A stretch of 9,521 nt of DNA from Candidatus Parcubacteria bacterium (lineage in GTDB: Bacteria > Patescibacteriota > Patescibacteriia > Patescibacteriales > UBA12075), in contig JAGLNE010000121.1 in the NCBI GenBank assembly GCA_023139655.1, positions 1-9,521 of the forward strand, written 5' to 3'. The notes beneath the pieces were generated by a model. It did not search any database, was not told the DNA's origin, and was given only the letters and a program-made list of their open reading frames with translations. Positions 7,393-9,521 of the stretch are shown in pieces (the stretch's first letter is position 1; every line of letters starts with the position of its first letter). A program made the position numbers and the translations under genes.

Positions 7393-7479
7393 TCCACCGG
7401 CCTTTAGGCCAGGGTTCGCCAAGCTTTAGCTTGTATAAGCTGCTAAAGCAGCTCTAACCCTCGGCTAAAGCCGGGTGGA
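7393..7479. repeat. 87-bp element folding into a closed four-way junction
   Basis: A perfectly nested set of pairings covers the element. The outer stem is TCCACC (7393-7398) with GGTGGA (7474-7479). Directly inside are hairpin GGCC-TTTA-GGCC (7399-7410), a stem AGGGTT (7411-7416) with AACCCT (7456-7461), and hairpin CGGC-TAAA-GCCG (7462-7473), leaving no unpaired base at the junction. The inner stem encloses hairpins AAGC-TTTA-GCTT (7421-7432) and AGCTGC-TAAA-GCAGCT (7438-7453). All four hairpin loops are TTTA or TAAA. It fills the nfu-iscS gap; on the minus transcript its last strand is GGTGGA, the probable iscS ribosome site. It may be a mobile palindromic element, an RNA regulator, or both. 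Confidence 0.85.
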
Positions 7480-7704
7480 TTAAACACTAACTACCTCCTT
7501 AATTTCTGGCACAACTTTTTGTACTTGTTTTTTTATTCCCTCATTCAGGGTAACTTTCGCCATCGGGCAGCCAACGCACATTCCCTTAAGCCGAACCTCA
7601 AGCTTGCCTGATTTTTCATCAAAATTGACAAACTCAACATCCCCGCCATCAGCCTGCATGGCTGGACGGACTTTATCTAGAGCTTCCTTAATTTTATTTG
7701 TCAT
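7480..7704 (-). CDS. Nfu-type (NifU C-terminal domain) Fe-S carrier protein
   Basis: A 74-residue protein made of a single NifU C-terminal domain. The hallmark CxxC is Cys43-Cys46 in KGMCVGCPMA, which ligates a cluster across a dimer. The upstream RPAMQADGGDVEFV (about residues 13-26) is the family's other conserved stretch. Domains of this kind act as alternative scaffolds or carriers handing clusters from IscU to target proteins. The length is that of a stand-alone domain, without the A-type domain of NfuA or the N-terminal scaffold domain of NifU. It lies between iscU and iscS on the same strand. No Shine-Dalgarno precedes the ATG, but TATAAA lies 5 nt before it, so a separate leaderless start is possible. 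Its stop abuts the four-way-junction element. Confidence 0.93.
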   Translation of the reverse strand: MTNKIKEALDKVRPAMQADGGDVEFVNFDEKSGKLEVRLKGMCVGCPMAKVTLNEGIKKQVQKVVPEIKEVVSV

Positions 7705-7709
7705 ATAGT

Positions 7710-7715
7710 TTTATA
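7710..7715 (-). promoter_or_regulatory. Possible -10 hexamer for a leaderless nfu transcript
   Basis: On the minus strand TATAAA is followed by ACTAT and then the nfu ATG, so transcription would start at or next to the A of the start codon. No Shine-Dalgarno and no -35 are visible, and the surroundings are AT-rich, so a chance match is possible. If real, nfu can be transcribed independently of iscU. Confidence 0.35.
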
Positions 7716-7745
7716 ATTTATTTAATATTTAAATTATCAGTAACC

Positions 7746-7830
7746 CAATTATCAATGAATTTTCAATATCTAATTAACTAATTAGTTAATTAGATATTGA
7801 TTGATAATTGAACATTGAAAATTGATAATT
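7746..7830. repeat. Long AT-rich palindromic element between iscU and nfu
   Basis: The core is a perfect 38-bp palindrome (7763-7800), with arms reading TCAATATCTAATTAACTAA and its complement. It is flanked by a further 10-bp inverted pair, CAATTATCAA (7746-7755) and TTGATAATTG (7801-7810), with a 7-nt interruption on the left. The pattern continues as ATTGAAAATTGATAATT (7814-7830), a partial inverted copy of the left flank, up to the iscU stop codon. It resembles AT-rich ATTGAAAATTG-type repeats of uncultured bacteria and is probably a MITE-like or hairpin element. It could end or attenuate iscU transcription, but it lacks a T-run. Confidence 0.8.
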
Positions 7831-8227
7831 ACTTACGATTTTTTTTATAGTTTTCTATGGCCATATGCAGTGCATCCACCCCCAGCATAGAACAATGTAT
7901 CTTCGCTTCAGGCAGACCGCTTAATTCTTTTACCACATCATCCTTGGTTAATTCCATTGCCTTATCCAAGGTCATGCCCTTGGCCATATCAGTCACTATG
8001 GAAGACACCGCGATCGCGGCCGCGCAACCCAATGTCTCAAATTTAATTGCTTTGATGACCTCACCCCGACCCTCTCCTTCGTTAGGAGAGGGGGATATTT
8101 TAAGATACATTTTCATTACATCGCCGCAAACAGGATTGCCAACCTGGCCTATGGCGTTCGCATCTTTGATTACCCCCTGGTTATGAGGATTTTTGAAATG
8201 CTTAATAACTTTTTCCGAGTACTGCAT
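7829..8227 (-). CDS. iscU: Fe-S cluster scaffold protein IscU with an inserted repeat peptide
   Basis: A 132-residue scaffold on which the [2Fe-2S] cluster is assembled with sulfur from IscS. The three ligand cysteines are Cys34 in GNPVCGD (with Asp36), Cys68 in LGCAAAIA and Cys112 in KIHCSML. The protein is collinear with IscU/SufU scaffolds and lacks the zinc-site insertion of typical SufU. Residues 45-56 (SPSPNEGEGRGE) replace the two- or three-residue turn usually found between YLKI and VIKAIKFETLGC; they are encoded by a palindromic DNA repeat, an in-frame insertion. I start the gene at the ATG at 8227 (MQYSEKVIKHF, the normal family N-terminus). An upstream ATG at 8296 would add 23 residues that are only the translation of a mobile repeat. 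The ribosome site is poor: AGGA lies 13 nt before the ATG, within the end of that repeat. All catalytic residues are intact. Confidence 0.93.
   Translation of the reverse strand: MQYSEKVIKHFKNPHNQGVIKDANAIGQVGNPVCGDVMKMYLKISPSPNEGEGRGEVIKAIKFETLGCAAAIAVSSIVTDMAKGMTLDKAMELTKDDVVKELSGLPEAKIHCSMLGVDALHMAIENYKKNRK
8059..8096. repeat. GC-rich palindromic repeat inserted in frame in iscU
   Basis: CCCTCTCCT (8070-8078) and AGGAGAGGG (8084-8092) form a 9-bp stem with the 5-nt loop TCGTT, preceded by CCTCACCCCGA. The layout is that of the CCTCACCC...CCCTCTCC palindromic repeat found scattered between genes in many environmental bacteria. Here it encodes residues 45-56 of IscU on the minus strand, with no frame change and no stop codon. 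Confidence 0.8.
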
Positions 8228-8235
8228 ATGACGAA

Positions 8236-8322
8236 TGTCATCCTGAGGAGCGCTAGCGACGAAGGATCTCGTGGCTGTATCCACGGGATTCTTCACTCCG
8301 CTTCGCTTCGTTCAGAATGACA
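8236..8322. mobile_element. 87-bp MITE-like palindromic element
   Basis: The ends TGTCATCCTGA (8236-8246) and TCAGAATGACA (8312-8322) are inverted repeats matching at 10 of 11 positions. Inside, a 12-bp stem with two wobble pairs (8263-8274 with 8281-8292) closes on the loop CTGTAT. The left half carries GCGACGAAGGATC and the right half CTTCGCTTCG. I recognise this TGTCATTCTGA...GAAGGATC...TCAGGATGACA type as a widespread non-coding repeat without transposase, presumably moved in trans. It occupies almost the whole ldt-iscU gap, ending 8 bp before the iscU start and 8 bp after the ldt stop. It also creates a spurious N-terminal extension of the iscU frame. Confidence 0.82.
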
Positions 8323-8329
8323 GTTATTA

Positions 8330-9082
8330 TTAATATATAAATACCGGTGTGCCTATAGGTGTCCAATTATAAAGAAATTCGGCTGAACCCACGCCAAGTC
8401 GCACGCAGCCGTGCGAAACCGGCGTACCCAAGTGGTCCTCCCCTTCCTTAGCTCCACTGGGCCATTCCGGAAGCTCATGAATGCCAAAATATCCATTACG
8501 TAAACTCATCCACCAAGGCATCCAAAGCCCGTAGCTGCTCCAGGCACGCTCATGCTTTGAATCAATTACGTAATGCCCGCTTGGCGTGCGCATCCCTGAT
8601 TTTCCGGAAGATATTGCGAAGGTGTCCATTTTTACACCATCGAGAAAATAACTTAATTCTTGTGCCCCCAAATTTATCTCAATTCGTTTTTCTAATAATA
8701 CTTTACCAGTCTGGCCTGGGTCATAGCCGTTCATTATCTCTTCATAATCACTATAACCATCATTGTCAGTGTCAGTATCTAACAAATTAGTATGAAAATT
8801 CAGCTCCATCCGGTCGTTTAATCCATCACCGTCCTGGTCGTTATCTTCTAGTTTCACTGGCGCCTTATTATGCGGTGAGTAGCCGCTTATCAGCTCTAGC
8901 CAGTCCGAATAGCCATCATCGTCAGTATCCTGGTTATTCACATCAGTAAAATATACATTTAATTCATCCACGTCCGGTACCCCGTCCAAATCGCTGTCAG
9001 CGAGCAAATTCGCCTGGGCAATATTAAATATACAGAAATTCAACAGTACAAGTATAAAAATTTTTGAAATTCGTGAATTCAT
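8330..9082 (-). CDS. Secreted L,D-transpeptidase (YkuD) with Ca-binding-type repeats
   Basis: A 250-residue exported enzyme expected to form 3-3 cross-links in peptidoglycan or attach proteins to it. Residues 1-24 are a signal peptide with a basic start, hydrophobic core and cleavage site AQA. Residues 29-115 hold four acidic D-x-D-x-D-G-x-x-D-x-x-E repeats (about 29-40, 52-63, 82-93, 104-115), resembling thrombospondin type 3 / dockerin Ca-binding loops. Residues 132-250 are the YkuD domain with His202 (GIHE) and the catalytic motif SHGCVRL (His224, Cys226, Arg228). I chose the ATG at 9082 because the signal peptide begins there. The frame extends to an ATG at 9148, adding 22 residues encoded by repeat-like DNA that would spoil the signal peptide. 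No Shine-Dalgarno is visible. The acidic repeats may anchor or orient the enzyme in a Ca-dependent way. Confidence 0.9.
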   Translation of the reverse strand: MNSRISKIFILVLLNFCIFNIAQANLLADSDLDGVPDVDELNVYFTDVNNQDTDDDGYSDWLELISGYSPHNKAPVKLEDNDQDGDGLNDRMELNFHTNLLDTDTDNDGYSDYEEIMNGYDPGQTGKVLLEKRIEINLGAQELSYFLDGVKMDTFAISSGKSGMRTPSGHYVIDSKHERAWSSYGLWMPWWMSLRNGYFGIHELPEWPSGAKEGEDHLGTPVSHGCVRLGVGSAEFLYNWTPIGTPVFIY

Positions 9083-9159
9083 ATATTCGTATGTGCCCCA
9101 TTCGTAGCGGGGCTTTCGCGAAGCGAAATAACTGCGGATTAGCATCATAATATAAATCT
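9083..9159. promoter_or_regulatory. Divergent ldt/pilC control region with two adjacent hairpins
   Basis: This 77-bp gap holds two abutting inverted repeats: GCCCC (9095-9099) with GGGGC (9109-9113), and TTTCGC (9114-9119) with GCGAAA (9123-9128). An AT-rich box at 9144-9156 offers -10 candidates on both strands: TATGAT towards ldt, and CATAAT, TAATAT or TATAAA towards pilC. A minus-strand transcript would carry both hairpins in its leader. A start from TAATAT would leave pilC leaderless. Three ATTCGT copies (9069-9074, 9085-9090, 9100-9105) at 15-16 bp spacing run from this gap into the ldt start. Confidence 0.45.
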
Positions 9160-9521
9160 ATGCCTGTCCATCTAAACCCTGAGTCATCAAGCGATATCGA
9201 GGAAAACGATAAACAAAAAATCAGCCTTTACCAAAAAATAAATGATATGGTAATGTCGCTTTCCCGCGTTTCTTTAAAAGAAAAATTATTCTTTGTTCAG
9301 CACCTGGGCTTAATGCTTAAATCCGGCATTTCCCTTTCAATCGCCATTAGTACTATCAGCAAGCAAACGGAAAATAAATATTTTCTAAAAGTACTTACAG
9401 ACGTAGGCAGCCAGGTGGAAAAAGGAACCGCTTTTGCCGAAAGCCTGCGGCCGTACAAAAAAGTATTCGGCGAATTATTTATCGCCATGATCGAGGCCGG
9501 CGAACTCTCCGGCAAGCTTGA
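9160..9521 (+). CDS. pilC: Type IV pilus inner-membrane protein PilC/GspF, 3' end beyond the window
   Basis: An open frame of 120 codons runs from the ATG at 9160 off the right edge. After a variable charged leader (residues 1-35) comes the first GspF/PilC cytoplasmic domain: LKEKLFFVQHLGLMLKSGI (about residues 39-57), an ISKQTENKYF stretch, GTAFAESL, and the very typical FGELFIAMIEAGELSGKL at the end of the window. This family forms the inner-membrane platform of type IV pili and type II secretion, working with the PilB/PilT ATPases. The first transmembrane helix would lie beyond the window. In Patescibacteria such genes belong to type IV pilus clusters, which suggests that pilus genes continue to the right. 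No Shine-Dalgarno precedes the ATG; the bases just before it are AT-rich with -10-like hexamers. It is divergent from ldt. Confidence 0.9.
   Translation, partial: MPVHLNPESSSDIEENDKQKISLYQKINDMVMSLSRVSLKEKLFFVQHLGLMLKSGISLSIAISTISKQTENKYFLKVLTDVGSQVEKGTAFAESLRPYKKVFGELFIAMIEAGELSGKL

Noticed and set aside
7383..7397. GTG start adding five residues to iscS
   Set aside because: The GTG lies inside GGTGGA, which is better read as the ribosome site of the ATG at 7382; the family motif begins right after that ATG.
7393..7479. Cloverleaf of tRNA-like size, including GGTTCG
   Set aside because: Stem lengths do not follow the 7-4-5-5 tRNA plan, there is no anticodon loop of seven bases, and GGTTCG lies near the 5' side on the plus strand, not in a T-arm position.
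7857..8186. 109-codon plus-strand frame opposite iscU
   Set aside because: It is the antisense shadow of iscU; its PSPSLGEG part is only the opposite reading of the palindromic repeat.
8228..8296. Upstream ATG extending iscU by 23 residues
   Set aside because: The extra residues are the translation of the MITE-like repeat; the conserved IscU N-terminus begins at 8227.
7393..8322. CRISPR array, suggested by several repeats in a small region
   Set aside because: The repeats differ in sequence, have no regular spacers and no cas genes are near.
9083..9148. Upstream ATG extending ldt by 22 residues
   Set aside because: The extension lies over hairpins and repeats and would bury a clear signal peptide that begins at 9082.

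Overview
The window is AT-rich bacterial chromosomal DNA (roughly 40% GC by eye) using the standard genetic code: TGG encodes Trp and no in-frame TGA is needed. The gene mix is two large GT-C-type membrane glycosyltransferases, a lone receiver domain, a PgsA-type phosphatidyltransferase, a small iscU/nfu/iscS set, an L,D-transpeptidase with Ca-binding-type repeats, and a type IV pilus pilC. Together with many short palindromic repeats, this resembles an uncultured Patescibacteria (CPR) genome. That assignment is an inference with moderate to low confidence. The L,D-transpeptidase indicates a peptidoglycan wall.

Layout. Bases 1-503 (minus) hold the 5' part of an unrecognised Cys-rich gene that runs off the left edge. 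Bases 532-2409 (minus) encode a GT-C membrane glycosyltransferase. A strong terminator (2470-2504) separates it from a stand-alone response regulator (2523-2939, minus), which has its own promoter. pgsA (3038-3625, minus) is divergent, across only 21 bp, from a second GT-C-like membrane protein (3647-5590, plus). A small helical protein (5637-5999, plus) follows, and then a terminator. Convergent to these is a minus-strand Fe-S cluster assembly set, transcribed iscU (8227-7829), nfu (7704-7480), iscS (7382-6129), with ldt (9082-8330) upstream of it. The partial pilC (9160 to the right edge) diverges from ldt across 77 bp.

Function. IscS supplies sulfur from cysteine, IscU is the scaffold on which the cluster is built, and the Nfu-domain protein is a cluster carrier or second scaffold: a minimal Fe-S assembly line without the usual IscR, IscA, HscAB or ferredoxin nearby. 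The other genes concern the envelope and surface: glycan transfer, phosphatidylglycerol-type lipid synthesis, peptidoglycan cross-linking and pilus assembly.

Most unusual feature. The Fe-S cluster is saturated with palindromic elements of four unrelated sequence types within about 1 kb: an 87-bp MITE-like element 8 bp upstream of the iscU start, a GC-rich palindrome inserted in frame inside iscU, an AT-rich palindrome of about 85 bp between iscU and nfu, and an 87-bp element between nfu and iscS. The last folds on paper into a closed four-way junction whose final strand contains the probable iscS ribosome binding site. A fifth palindrome type lies in frame, twice, inside the GT-C gene at 3647-5590. 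Several genes also have a -10-like hexamer directly before ATG and no Shine-Dalgarno, suggesting leaderless transcripts.
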